This document shows, one piece after another, positions 12,645 to 24,950 of a stretch of DNA of 64,000 bases; position 1 is the stretch's first letter; each line of letters starts with the position of its first letter. Position numbers and translations under genes: made by a program. Origin of the DNA: Desmodesmus armatus (lineage: Eukaryota; Chlorophyta; Chlorophyceae; Sphaeropleales; Scenedesmaceae); the NCBI GenBank assembly GCA_007449985.2, contig VIIQ02000660.1:1-64000 (forward strand). The letters run 5' to 3'. Under the pieces are notes generated by a model that saw nothing but the letters and a program-made list of their open reading frames with translations, made no database searches and was not told where the DNA came from.

Positions 12645-14098
12645 TTGTGCACTGACGATGCTAGATCAGCAACATACACCAAAGGTGGCCCCTGCTGCAT
12701 TCAGCATGAAGTGGATTCCAGCAAAACATTTGGATGGGGATCAGCCCTACTACAGCAGCAAAACCCATGGTGTGCAACCCTGCTCATAAACTGCTACCAA
12801 GCCGCTGCTGGCACCAGTACTGTTGCAGTTTGCAGTTGGATGGGTGAGTTTGCTTTGTTTGGTTTGGGGGATACGGTGTTCAGGTCCATCAAGCCACCCG
12901 TGGCTGGTGCCAGCTGAGCCAATCATTGAATGGTTGTGAGAGAGAGGGCAGTGTGTTGGGAGGAGCCATCCCATCAAAAAGGGCCGAGGTGCAGGAGGTG
13001 AGGGTGCAAGGGAATGTGCGGGTGTGTGCAAGGACAGGTAAGCAGTACTGTCCCCAGGGATCAGGTGATGCATCTGCTCCAGCACCATCCACACACAATC
13101 AGCCCCGCACCCCCCGCCTCACACCCATCCACTCTACCCGCTCAAATACCCCCCCAAGTACCCCCCATTAAAACAGCCCTCCACCCGGAGTTCTCCCTCA
13201 CCTCAGCTGCTGCCTTCCTCTTTCTCTTTGCTGACTCCTCCTCCTCCCTTTCTCCCCGACATCAGCCATGCACAACCAGCCCTACATCCCCCACCTCAAA
13301 GCCACCAACTTCACCCACTCAGACCCCCCTTACCCACTCAGACCCCCCTTACCCACTCAGACCCACTCAGACCCCCCCTCCCCCCAGCAGATCATCCAGT
13401 GATCTGTCTCCCACGGTGGCCGTCTGTTCGAAAACTCAGGACTGCATGATCGCCTTTGGACTCCTGTTGGGTAGTTCGAACCTGAGCGGCGGTCGGGTGA
13501 CCTTTGTTCTTCTGCTCTGGATAGGCGTCCCTTCATCGCAGTCGTCACTCTTTGCATTTGAAAATTGTCACTTGTCACTTGTCAACAGCCCCCACACTTG
13601 TCACTTGTCACTTGTCAATTGTCACTTGTCAACAGCCCCCACAGCCTTTCCTGCATGCTGGGACGCACCGTCAAATTCTTTCCCCCCCCCGACAAGACTG
13701 TCAATCTGAGTCTGTGGCTCTGCACACCACGCTCTGTCCCCTTTGCGCCTTGAAGTCCCGGTTGCGCCTTGATCTGGTTGGCTAGCAGCGCTGTTTGTTT
13801 TTAAAAACCTGGAACTTAGTCCTTTGCAGTCTTCAGGCTTCAGATAGCCTCTTCACACATACGAGTGCTGCTTTGCTACCCAACCTGCTGAGTCTAGCTG
13901 TGTTGCTGGTTGTTGGTATGTGCTGCATACTGCTGGCATCCCTTCTCGGCATGTAAGGTCCCTTGCGGCTTTCCGGCTGGGTGCACACCACTTGAAAAGT
14001 AGCTACGGGACGCTGGGCACGGACCCCACGTAGTGAGCGAGTGTGTCCTTCGTGCAAACATGGTGTAGGTGATGAGTACCACTTGGTACACCATGTGC
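12645..14098. other. Intergenic, low-complexity and minisatellite DNA
   Basis: I see no supported gene here. Pyrimidine-rich sequence between about 13080 and 13400 includes repeated CCCACTCAGACCCCC blocks near 13315-13380. A second short repeat built on CACTTGT and CAACAGCCCCCAC lies at about 13567-13641. The long open frames in this stretch are a by-product of the C-rich composition. Confidence 0.6.
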
Positions 14099-14924
14099 AC
14101 ATCACTAGGCCGACGACCCCCTAACCCGGCTACCCCACCCCCTAGCCAGGCACTCCAGCTAGGGGGCGGGCCAGCCCCAGCTAGGGTGCCAACGGCCAGC
14201 TAACCCTGGCTAAATGGGCCAGGGTGTGGCCACCCCTAGCCGGGGGCCGACCAGCCTTGGCCAAGGGTCACCATGGAGTTACATGTCAAACTGACTATTA
14301 ATTGAGCTGTACTGTGGTGAACGCTGCATGCTGGGGTGGTGTCCATCATAAGATGGTGCAACGAGCATGGAAGTGGGCCTGGGGCAGTTGTTGTAAGGGT
14401 GCCACCATGACAGTGTCGTCATCATGACCAACATGTCAAGGGGCACTGCATGATGGTTGGCCGTGACGCCGCATGCATGCAACCGCCTGATGGTGTCGGG
14501 CCGGTGTTTGCTCACAAGTTCACAAGGAGGCAAAGTGAAAGGGTGGTGTGTTGGGGCCCCTGGCATGGCTAGCAATGCACGAGTGACCCTGCCACTGTTG
14601 CAGGCATCCTGATGCAGAACACACTGTCTGTGATGAGCCTTGCATTACATCCTTTCAGAAACCTGCTTTACAAACACCAAATCCTCAGGCAAGTGTTGCA
14701 GTGACAACACTGGCATCCACACCTGCAGTGTTCAACACTGTACCCCGTCACCTGTGTTTGTCAATCAGCACCGTTCTCCTGTGCCATATTGGCCCTTGTG
14801 CAGCCATTCACAACCTATTGTCACAGCTAGACAGCTTTCTTTAGAGGCAGTGGCGTTGTCGGACCCCCCACCCAGGAGCTGTTTGCGGAGTCAAACGTGC
14901 ATCAATCAATAACAGCCACACCTA

Positions 14925-17362
14925 AATCAGCGCTATCGCGGTCCCCCGTCGAAGTGGTTCAACGGTCAAGGTCAGGGCAGGGCCTGAGCAGTCCTTTGCT
15001 GGGTATTATGGCCCAGTGCAGCAGTGCTTGTCCTGTGTTGGGTCATCACCGTCAGACCCCATGGCCCAGTGCAGCAGTGCTTTCAGCGTGCTCACTAGCA
15101 TTACAAAGTCATAAGGGGGAGGGCGGGGTGAGCCCAGGGGCCCTTCCCCCCGCCATTGCGTTGGTCCTCATTTGAGTGTTGGCTGTCCTCAGACACGGGC
15201 AGAACACCACCAAGAAGGTTCTGCTTGCTTGAAGTTTGTCGAGTTCAGGGCAGGGCCTGAGCAGTCCTTCAGTTGCTTGTCAGTGCAGCAGCGCTTGCCA
15301 ATTCGCTTGCCCTGTGTTGGGTCAGCACCACTGGACCACGATGGCCCAGTGCAGCAGTGCTTCCCCCTGCCATTGTGTTTGTAATCGTTTGAGGCCGACG
15401 CATGCTGTCTGACCCAGCAGACCACCACCAGGACACTTCTGCTTGTTTGGCATCCCCCCCCCCCCCCACACACACAGTACTCTTGGGGGTCTTGGCAAGA
15501 CCCTGGGGCTGATTGATGCCCATGGTAACACAGCAGCTGCTATGCTTCGCAACAGCAGACCACCACCAGGCAACTCTCTGTGACTTCTTCAGCCCCCCCC
15601 CCCCCCCCCCCAAGTCCCTCAGGCCTGGGGCATGGGTCACACAGCAGTTGCCGTGTTTCGTCGAATAATGGCTGCATAACACATGGTTTTCAATGCTACG
15701 CGGACCGGAAGTGCACCGCATGTGCAATGTCAAAGTGCGACTTCGTCCTGGCCGATGTGCTCGTTCGCGTCTCTAACCATGCCAAACTACTTATCAACCT
15801 AAGTTAGCAACATCGCGCACGCAATGCGTGCAAGTCGCGCTGGTGGCCTCAACAGCAGCAGCAAGCATCGTGAGCTCGATAAGTTCCTACTGCCTGCACG
15901 TTGCTGTTTTTGGCTTCGCAACGCTCCGTCTGTAGTACATGCTATTTATCCTTTCTACGTTTGGACTCGTCTGGTCTGGATATGGCGTCTGCTTTTTCGT
16001 ATTTCGACCTTCTTCGCAAACCGTGCCGCAGTTTTCGCCCTCATTGGTCTTTTCGATACTTAGCAAAGACTTCTGTGGGGCTTTTGGGGCATGGTATGCA
16101 TATTACACAGGCGATTACACTTCCGGCCCCACCACAGGCTCTCCGAAGGATTCTCCTTCTCCGAGGAAATCAGCGCTATCGCGGTCCCCCGTCGAAGTGA
16201 TCAATGGTCGAGGTCAGGGCAGGGCCTGAGCAGTGCTTTTGCCGGGTTGATGGCCCATTGCAGCAGTGCTTGTCCTGTGTTGGGTCATCACCATCAGACC
16301 TAGATGGCCCAGTGCAGCAGTGCTTGCAGCGTGCTCTCTAGCATTACCAAGTCACAAGGGGGAGGGCGGGGAGAGCCCAGGGGTGGGCACAGCCCACCCC
16401 CCTTCCCCCCGCAATCGCATTGGTCCTCATTTGAGTGTTGGCTGTCCTCAGACACGGGCAGAACACCAACAAAAAAACCTTCTTCTTGTTTGACGTTTAT
16501 CGAGTTCAGGGCAGGGCCTGAGCAGTCGTTCAGGCGCTTGTCAGTGCAGCAGCGCTTGTCCTGTGTTGGGTCAGCACCACTGGACCACGATGGCCCAGTG
16601 CAGCAGTGCTGTCAGCCTGCTCACCAGCATGCCACAGTCATGCTGCCCCCCCCCCCCCTCTAGGCTCCCCCTGCCATTTGTGTTTGGTGTAGTCGTTCTA
16701 GTCAGACGCGTGCTGGCTGGGACAGCAGACCACCACCAGTTGACTTCTGATTCCGCCCCCCCCCCCCCCCCCCCCCAGGGGCTGATTGATGGCCATGGGT
16801 GACACAGCAGCTGCCAGGTGTCGAAAGCATAGTCTGCTGCCCATAATGTTGTTTCCCGTTGCTACGCGAGCCGGAGGTGCGACTGCGCGTGCAACATGCG
16901 AGGTGCCACGTGTCCCTGGCCGATGTGCTCGTTTGTGCCTGTCATGATGCCAAAGTACTCTAAGTTGTCTGTAGTCAATATCTCGCACAAAGGGCGTCCC
17001 GATTACGCAGGTGGTGTCGACGAAGCAGTAATTCATCGCGAGTTCGATCAGTTCCTACTGCCTGCACACCGCTGCTTTACGCTCCGTAAAGACCCTATTG
17101 TGATGCAATCTGTATTCTAAACTTATGTATAGATTGACTTGACCCTGCTACAGCGTCTGCTGTTTCGCATTTCATACCTCCGTTCTCATTTTTCTCGCGA
17201 CGATTTGTCTCTCCGCAGAAATCAATTGTCGACTACTTATTCAGGTCTATCGAGGGGCCATCAGGCGCGCGAATGAAGGATACACATGTTGTTACACATT
17301 TATTACTCTTTTTGGGGCCAGGGCCGCAGGCTCTCCGAAGGATTCTCCTTCTCCGAGGATAG
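14925..17362. repeat. Two tandem 1.2-kb direct repeats inside the transposon
   Basis: Sequence from about 14925 to 16167 is repeated, with divergence, from about 16168 to 17362. Both units start with the same stretch (CGCTATCGCGGTCCCCCGTC at 14932 and about 16173). Both carry GCCCAGTGCAGCAGTGCTT blocks and long poly-C tracts (near 15455, 15595, 16648 and 16757), and both end with the same hairpin-containing motif (CTCTCCGAAGGATTCTCC at about 16139 and 17331). The core GAAGGA-TTC-TCCTTC can fold on itself. No coding function is apparent. The ORFs in this stretch look incidental. Confidence 0.75.
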
Positions 17363-17439
17363 CTATGTTGGGGCCCTAGGGCATGTTGCAGACCCTCCTC
17401 TTCATCAACTTGTCACGTTGTGGTCATCCTGATGCTCGC

Positions 17440-19500
17440 TGTCGTGCCTCAAGGTGCTGTTCAGCATCAACCACCTGCAGAACCTGCAGCGTTGTGCTGT
17501 CCACTTCTACCGGACTCGTCAGCCAGCAGGCTCCTTGCTAAAGTATGCCTCGCTTCTGCATTGAGTCGCTTCTTGGCCCTTCAGGACGCTCGATAGGCCG
17601 TCAGTCCCCGTGAACGTCACAAATTGTTCAGATCATCATAGTCCTGTTCTGCTGTACGAAAGGTTATCAGCATGCAGGAGGCCGTCTGTCAGCTGAGCAG
17701 TGCGAGTTGATGGTACATAGGTGTTTGCACAAGCGGCGGGCGCTGGACCAGGCTGTCTTGTCTGCCCAGCATTCAACCGCCACAGAGATCACAGCAGTGA
17801 TCCACCCTCCACAGGTGTGCTGAAGCATGGGGCGGGTGCTGGTGCCTTGGGTGTACGTCACTGCTTTCTCAGGGTCTGCATTTCAAGGTTGGGTAGGGCT
17901 GGAAGTCATGACAGTCGCACGAAGCAGCAGGAGTGCATGCCTAGCAGCTGGTTGAGTGTGAATGCAGTCCAGTGTGTTGGTTTGCAGTCAGGGTGATACC
18001 TATGACAGTCACTGAACTGATCATGTGTATGGAACCTGGCCTGTTGCAATGCTTACAGGAGATGCCAGAAGGTGTCCTTTTGCTGCTGCAGCCTTGGGCA
18101 GCTCACATTACACACCAGACCAGGGCTGTTGTCTATGCCCAAAGCAGCCAATTTCGCAGGAGAAGGTAAGCTTGTAAGCTCATTGTGGAGCTGGCAGTGG
18201 TGTATGACAAACCGCCTGTGTCGCTTGGGTGCCATGGGGCTGCAGTGCAACTGCGTATAAAGTTTACAGCTTCACATATGTAGCTATGCCAAGTCTGCCA
18301 TGCACAGTACCTGCTTATGCTGTGGTAAGGTGGAGTGCGTGGTGCGATCCATGGTCAGCAAGGTTTGATCAGGAGAGTACTGCATGTTGTCACAGCTGTT
18401 GTGGCAATGCATGCACGTCCTGTCACATTGCTTACGGGCTGCTGCTGCTTTGCCCTCTGCAGCCAAGCAGCGCATTGAGCGCTTCAAGGACTACCTTGAG
18501 GCAGACGTGTGCCCAGATGATCTGTTGGAGATTCCTTCAGGGGCCTTCCAGGTGCCTACAAATTCCTGAAGGCTTGGTGTGAGCTGAACACAGTCAACAA
18601 GAGCAAGCACTCAGGCCATGTGGTTCAAGGCAATGCTGCACACCACAAAGGTGCAGACATGAGGTGAGGTGTGCTACAACCCGCATGACGTGTGCTGAAA
18701 GCATTGATGATAAGCTACAGTGCGGGTGACACGGCAGCAGCAGACTCTGCTGACTCTGCAGATCAGTTTTGACTGGCAGGAAGTGCCTGATTGTGCCACA
18801 CTGTTGCACGTTTGCCAGGCCGGCTCTTCAGCCCTGTATCGCACTCTCCGTGCATCATCTTCTGCATTCCAGCTCAAGCAGACATGCCCAAACATCTGGA
18901 AACTTTGCATGTACATCACCCATCGACTCAGCGGCTGCACTGACGGTTGTGCTTTCCTGCCATGTATGCCTGTCGGCCGCTGACACTGATCACAGGGATT
19001 TTTAGGAAGACATGGCAGCTTCCATGACAAGCATCAAAGTGTGTTGTGATGGACTTCTGTTTCAGCAAGCCCGCCATACCGGCAGCCAGTAGTCAACACA
19101 GCAGTGTCTTGGGAAGTTTTGGCAGCGCAGCCGCAGCAGCAGACAGTTGATGTAGGAGTTGTAATTGTTGGGCTGAATGCAGCGGTGGTGGCCGGCAGGT
19201 AGTTAGGGGCAGCCTATCTCCCTGTTGTTTGACACTTGTGGGAGATTTGAGCTGTGTGCTGGTGCCGGGAGTGGTTGTGAGTGCTGCGAATGCAGGTTGT
19301 CCTAATCTTGTTTTGCAACATGTGTTTGCAATTCACAACAGAAAGGGATCACAGCGGGCTGGGCAGCAATGGCACTGCACCAATTGGTGCTGCTCTTTAC
19401 TTGAGAGACTCTGACTTCTTTACTGAAATTGCGGCACTATGTCAGCGGTTGCTGCCAAGTCACTACAAACCCAAGCAGGGCTAGTCACAACAGACTCTTG
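17440..19500 (+). other. Coding-like fragments inside the transposon, unidentified
   Basis: Three short stretches look like exons of an old gene. At about 17452-17560 a frame without a start codon reads FSINHLQNLQRCAVHFYRTR and stops soon after. At about 18463-18551 a segment between a CTGCAG acceptor and a CCAG|GTGCCT donor encodes QRIERFKDYLEADVCPDDLL. At about 19345-19484 a frame encodes LYLRDSDFFTEIAALCQRLL and ends at a TAG. They could be remnants of the element's own transposase genes or of a captured host gene. I recognise no family and cannot join them with confidence. Confidence 0.3.
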
Positions 19501-19878
19501 AGTGCTCAACTGTCATTCTGGAGCAAGCGCATAGCACAAGCAGTGCCACACAGCCGGCATTGTTGCTAGGAGTGTTGTGCACAATGGCTGGCCATAGCTG
19601 GGCATACCCCAGCATTCATCACAGCCATAGCCAGCATCCACCAAAGACATAGCCAGCGCTGGCTGAGTGAGGCTGGGGCCACCCCCTAGCCGGGGGTAGC
19701 TGCCCCAGCCGGACAACCCTGGCTAGGCTTGGGCTACCCTCAGTGATGTTTCATTTTGGCTAGGTAGCCAGCTACCCCGGGTCACTGGAAAAAGGGGTAG
19801 CCGGCTAGGGGGGGTGTCGGCCTAGTGACATGGTGTTTGAGTGGAGTGTAGTGTAGTGCACAGACAGTTCCTCGTCAG

Positions 19879-20172
19879 ATGCACGCTGATTTGTTTGCAG
19901 ACTTTGGTGGTTGGGCTTCTCCAAATCTGTCAGCGAGTGGAGTAGATTTGGTGCGTCAGTTCATGTGTCAAGACGCCAAATTGGTTGCATCATTTGTACA
20001 TGCTTGTGAGCTTCGTGCACAGGAGCAACCCCCTGATGGGGTGCTCTTTGGCGGCCCTCTCAGTGACACAACAGACGAATTTGTTGAATGCGAGGACGAC
20101 TTGTCAGATGTTCTCCGTCATGCTTTTGACGCTGTTCTAGAGGCGCCTGTTTTCTGTCCTGGTCTCTCATGA
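19879..20172 (+). CDS. Small hypothetical protein, 97 aa
   Basis: An ATG-initiated frame of 97 codons lies just outside the right end of the putative transposon and is closed by TGA at 20170-20172. It encodes an acidic protein without a recognisable domain (for example ASFVHACELRAQEQ and DEFVECEDDLSDVLRHAFDA). A TGTAA signal follows 48 bases after the stop, which supports a real transcript end. Other exon-like pieces follow at 20232-20423 and about 20506-20625, so it might be part of a longer gene, perhaps one interrupted by the transposon. The function is unknown. Confidence 0.35.
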   Translation: MHADLFADFGGWASPNLSASGVDLVRQFMCQDAKLVASFVHACELRAQEQPPDGVLFGGPLSDTTDEFVECEDDLSDVLRHAFDAVLEAPVFCPGLS

Positions 20173-20219
20173 GCCTCTGGCTCCCTTGCGGGTTGCTCAG
20201 CTTTTGCTGAGCCATTTAC

Positions 20220-20224
20220 TGTAA
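20220..20224 (+). terminator. TGTAA polyadenylation signal
   Basis: This green-algal polyadenylation motif lies 48 bases downstream of the stop codon of the small ORF ending at 20172, in the same orientation. Confidence 0.35.
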
Positions 20225-20812
20225 CTGTGATTTGAAATTCCATGTGCTGCAACACTACAAAGACACCTGCTGCCAAGTGGCCCAAGAGGATACCACCCTC
20301 AGGCTGGCTGTACTGGACAGCAGGGCCGACTTTGCAGCAGCAGAGACAGTCAGTGGGCTGCAGGCACTGACCACACGATCGACTTCCAGTCAGATTGCCC
20401 TCTGCATGCTGCACAACACTTAGGTGGGCATGTTGCCTCACCTGCACATCATCTGTTGTGACCTGCAGCTGCCTGGGCTGTCATCCGCCTTCTTTCAACT
20501 TCCAGGCATGGAGGGAGTTTTCCGTCAAGGCCTACCTATCAATCCATGCCCTGCCTGAAGACCTGGCTACCTCCTTGGGGGCCTACTGCTGCAAAAACTG
20601 CCTTTCCAGGCTTGCATTGATTTGAGTCAGTGACGCCTCACGCGGCCAAGATCACCGTCATTTGTGCCTTTTTTGTCTCACTTGATGGGCTTTTCATGTC
20701 ACGCATATGGCGTAATCCCTTTGGGCCGACCCGCGCAAATGTTGACACGACCTCGCTATCATAACCTCCACACGCGCCATGCTCCAAACCAAATTCATGG
20801 ATCATCTTGGAC

Positions 20813-23800
20813 ATGGAACAAACCGCAATTGTGATCGGCGGGGGCCTGGGTGGCCTCGCCACTGCCCAGGTGCTGTCTCGGCACTTCAGCAATGTTCTGG
20901 TAATAGAAAAGGACCAGCCACAGTCGCTGCAGGGACTGTCTGCTGTAGAGGCCTGGCGCCAGGGTGTCAAAGTACGGCCTGGCGTCTCCCAGGTGAGCTT
21001 CATGCAAGCATGTGCCCAAACTGCTTCATGCAAGCATGGGCCCAAACAGGCGTGCATTGCAGGAAGGTCAGCGCATGCACCTCTGTGGACTCCTGCATCG
21101 CACCCAGCTGTGATGCTTTGTTTTCGTGCTTTGCAGTACAATCAGATCCATGTTTTGCTGGCCAAGGTAGGGTAAGGGGCAGTCCTGGGGCAAGCTGCAA
21201 GAGCACATGCCTTGCCACAGTCACCAGGCGGCCTGGCAGTAACTCGGATACGGGCAATGATCGCCGGGTTCCACTGGGCACGCCATAGCTTTGGTCCTGT
21301 CAAAGCCAGGCTGGCTGCTGTAATGCCCAGCACAGCCAGGCTGGCATTGGATCAACATGCAGGGTGGCTTGACAGTGCACACATTCACACCTCAACGCTG
21401 TGAAGTCCACCATGGACTTTAGTAAACCAGTCTGCCACATGATGACCCAGTCTGCAAATCTGCACAGCGTGTGACATGCAACCATTACTGCAATGCGACT
21501 CACCGTCGAATTGTAACAATCTGCAGGGGCTCTACACCATGGATGCCATCTTCGAGGGCCGCTATTCCACCAGCCTGCAAGCCTCAGGTGGCCGCATCAT
21601 CGACATGCTGACACACGTGCTAGGCCACCACCCCGATGCTGGCCTAGGCCCCTGGCTGCGCCGTGGCGCCATAAAAGGCACCGACCCCATCCTCATGGCC
21701 CTCTGCACTCGGCACCTGTTCGAGACCACGGCACGGCAGCTGGTCGCCGACAACCCCAGAGTGCAGTTTCAGTATGGCGTATCGGTGACTGGGCTGCTGT
21801 TTGAAGAGGCAGGCTGCGCACAGGGTGCGGCTGCTGCAGCTGACGTCACCAGCGATCACAAGAACGTGACTGGTGAGTGGTTCTCTGTGGCTGCATGGGC
21901 ACTACAATTGTCCAGGATCTGGCACTGTTGCCAACTGTCAGCGGCTAACAGCGCTGTAGCACTATGTGGTGCCTAGGGGTCTGCTGTGATGCTTTGGGAC
22001 ACCATGGGACTGAGCCCAGCTTCAGAATGCTTTCAGCTGTCTAATCCAGCTGGGCAGTACTGCAGCATGCACCTGGCAGGTGACCTGCTTTGTTGTGACT
22101 GAGCCAACAGCCTGCCTGGCTGTGTCTGATTGACTTTCTGCGAGAAGGGTGAAACTACTTCACTACGCTGGCTTGCACTGACTGAGTCCATTTCAACTTG
22201 CTGGCTGCGTTTGACCCTGCTCCTCCATGTGTCTCGGCCCGATAGGAGTGCGCTTGTCTGATGGCTCCACCCTGTCTGCCCAGCTGGTGGTGGACTGCTC
22301 GGGCAGGGGCAGCAACTTGCCCAGCTGGCTGGCAGCAGCAGGGCTGAAGCGCCCACGCACCACCAGGGCTGGCTGCGACGCTGGTTATGCAGGCTGGTAG
22401 GTGGCCACACCTTGATTTGGAAAGGTTTCTTGCGGCACTCTGTGGATGGCTGCCAGCCACTGAGTGGTTACCATTGAGCAACACTGCTACTGGAGAGTGG
22501 TTGACCGCTTCTGCTGTTGGGGGTGTGGCACAGGCCACCTGTACAAGCAAAATGCAGCCTGCATGTTGAGCATGGAGTGCCTCTTGGCAGCTGCTAAGCC
22601 AATGCATTGTTGAGTGCCCAAACGGTTCCCCACTTCGAGCAAGCCAATCTCAATCATGCATGTGACCTCCCATTGCCTGCAGGCTCTGCAAACTGGCCCC
22701 AGAGGTGGAAAGGATCCTGGACGACAACGACGTGTATTGGGGGATAGCGCTGTCTGAGGCGCCTGTGCGCACCCTGAGCCTCATGTCACGTGTTGAGGGT
22801 GGGCTGTGCCTCCTGAGTGTCGGCGGCAAGGAGGGCATCTACCCACATGCAGACAATGAGGAAGTGCTGGGGTTTGCTCGAGAGGTAGGTGCTAGCACAG
22901 CGCTGCGTCACAATCACAACCAACAAACACCCCACCACTCTTTCAACACCCACCCAGGAAAGGGGCCCTCTAGGCAGTTTCCTCCTTAAGTAGCAGTGTG
23001 AGAGCACTGGCCGCCACCACAATTGAATGACCTTGACTGTGTCACTTGAAAGTGCCCTGAACATCTGTTCCTGCCACTGGCAGGTGGCATTGTGCCAGGA
23101 TCAGGTGGAGTCTGCGCACTGCGGCAGTTGGCCATGAGTGCTGATGCCAGTCAAGGGAGCTCTCCGCACCTGAGTGCGGTTTCGAGACCGTTACTGGCGG
23201 ACTGTCATTGAATGACTTGGGTGAGGACGTGCCTCACCCATGTGGGTGAAACCTCACACCGTGTTGCACCTGTGACACATTGCTGCTGTTGTCTGCAGGA
23301 GCTGTGGCACCCCTTTGTCTCCAATGTCCTGGCGGGGTGTGAGTTCAAGACCCCCGTGACCTCAGCACACAACCTCAACAGCACCTGGCGCCACTACGAG
23401 GACGTCTCCCTGCCTGACGGGCTGCTGGTGCTGGGTGATGCCGTGTGCACCTTCAACCCAACATACGGGCAAGGTATGTCTGTGGCGGCAGTGCAAGCAG
23501 CAGCTCTCGACTCGCTGCTGGCTGCCAGGGCTGCTGCTGCTGCCACCAAGCCTGTTGCAGGTGCAGCATCTGCAAATCCTGCAGGCAAGGTCTTTGCAGG
23601 TGCTTCCAGCACTGCAGACTCAGATGTGTGCAACACCAGCGACCAAAACAGCACGGGCGCGAGCAGCGTCAGCACAGGATGGCTGACAGGGCTGAACAGC
23701 GAGTTTCAGGGAGCCATCCATAACACCATCAAGAACGTGTGGGACATGGCAGTGGGGTCCGACATGAAGTTTCCGACTGCTACCAGCAACGAGCCCTACC

Positions 23801-24950
23801 GGCCAAATGTGGTGGAGCGTCTGGCAGCCGCGTATGTGGTTGAGCTGTTCAAGCTGGGTGGCACTGACTATCAGGTGGGTGTGACATGAGTGACTCTATA
23901 GCTGGGTATTACTAATAGCTGGGTGGCACGCCATACATGTTGACCAACATGCATGGCATGCAATGCATGCTATTGTGGCATGGCATGTCGCTCACTGGCA
24001 AGCAGGCATTAAATTACTTCAGATCATGTGGGGCGACATGCAGTGCTGCTGCTGCATCGTGAGTGGACTCACACTTTTGAGTCACAACGTTCGAGGTCGA
24101 TCTGTGGTTCTGGGCTCTCACCAACTCTACCGCCGTCTCCTCTCTTTCTGGAACAGACTGGGGACAATCATGTTGAGTGCCGAGTAGTGCTGCCAGGAGG
24201 CTGCAGCCCCCCGGGTGGCTCTTTTGGTGATGAATCTTCCAAAAAGTGCAAATTGACCGCCCCTGCTGCCCCTCTTTCTTTTTTGCTGTTGAATCTTCCA
24301 GATCACCGTCGCCATCATGAGAATGTTCGGCATGCTGGACCCTCCAGAGGCAATCATGAGGCCTGGCTTATTGCTCAGGTTTGTTGCAAGCATCATTGTC
24401 AGTGACAGGTGCTGTCAGTAGTACAGGATGCGAGGGAGAGCTGCCGCGCATCTTCTGCACTGGCCTGTTAGCCAGCGGCTCTGAGCTTAGTGGGAGCCCG
24501 TCACTGCTTTACCTCAATGTCCCAGGGCCCCTGGCAGTTGGCACACTTGAATGACTCACTGAGTCAAACTGAGGCTCACCTTTGAAGCTGTCACACAATT
24601 AGTAGCACTCGAAAAGTTCTGGCTGTACGGCCAAATTTACTTTGCGCGCTGGTGCCAACACTTCTAACATGCATCCCTCTTTGACGGGAGCCAGCGGCAA
24701 CATACTTGCTTGCAAAAGCCACTGCAGTGCGATCTGCATTTGTTGCAATTTTTCCTGCTTGCTCAGGTTCCTGGCATACAAAATCCTTGAGTACACCCCA
24801 GGGCCGCTGAGGGGCGTGCTGGCTACCATGCTGAAGCCTTGGGGCATTGCAAGCAGGGCACCATCACCAGCAGCAGCGGCTGCATTGTCTGGCACTCCAG
24901 GCACCAAGGAGGCAGAGCTGGCACAGCTCATGGGTTGGCCTAAGATCTGA
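20813..24950 (+). CDS. FAD-dependent monooxygenase-like protein, 8 exons, 581 aa
   Basis: Exons: 20813-20992, 21137-21166, 21527-21872, 22246-22396, 22683-22884, 23299-23874, 24302-24378 and 24767-24950 (TGA). All junction phases agree and the sum is 1746 bases. The N-terminus is a Rossmann FAD-binding fold ([17 protein letters not shown], then the acidic VLVIEKD end of the second strand). Exons 1-3 join into [22 protein letters not shown], typical of flavin monooxygenases related to the squalene/geranylgeranyl oxidoreductase group. VVDCSGRGS in exon 4 and [20 protein letters not shown] in exon 6 are the usual second FAD-contact motifs. An Ala/Ser-rich insert follows in exon 6. The substrate cannot be read from sequence. 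The first ATG in frame is at 20813; no obvious transit peptide precedes the FAD motif. There are no close neighbours to suggest a pathway. Confidence 0.88.

Larger units (their letters stand above)
14103..19827. mobile_element. Putative CACTA (EnSpm)-type DNA transposon
   Basis: The left end reads CACTAGGCCGAC at 14103. The right end is its exact reverse complement, CCTAGTG being at 19821-19827. With some mismatches the inverted ends stay recognisable for about 34 bases (14103-14136 and 19794-19827). The four bases ACAT sit directly outside both ends (14099-14102 and 19828-19831) as a candidate target-site duplication. Both subterminal regions (14120-14260 and 19670-19810) are packed with TAGCC/GGCTA motifs in both orientations. 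CACTA elements are known for such subterminal repeats, though their target duplication is more often 3 bp. I cannot identify a transposase. Coding-like fragments occur at about 17452-17560, 18463-18551 and 19345-19484, so this may be a non-autonomous or decayed copy. Confidence 0.6.

Noticed and set aside
13014..13709. 231-codon plus-strand frame in the C-rich intergenic DNA
   Set aside because: The frame follows from pyrimidine-rich minisatellites. It has no start context, domain or splice sites.
20638..21141. Minus-strand frames opposite the flavoprotein exons, and similar shadows opposite the kinase and Rieske oxygenase
   Set aside because: The opposite strand carries the conserved domains with consistent splice phases. 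The antisense frames show no motifs.
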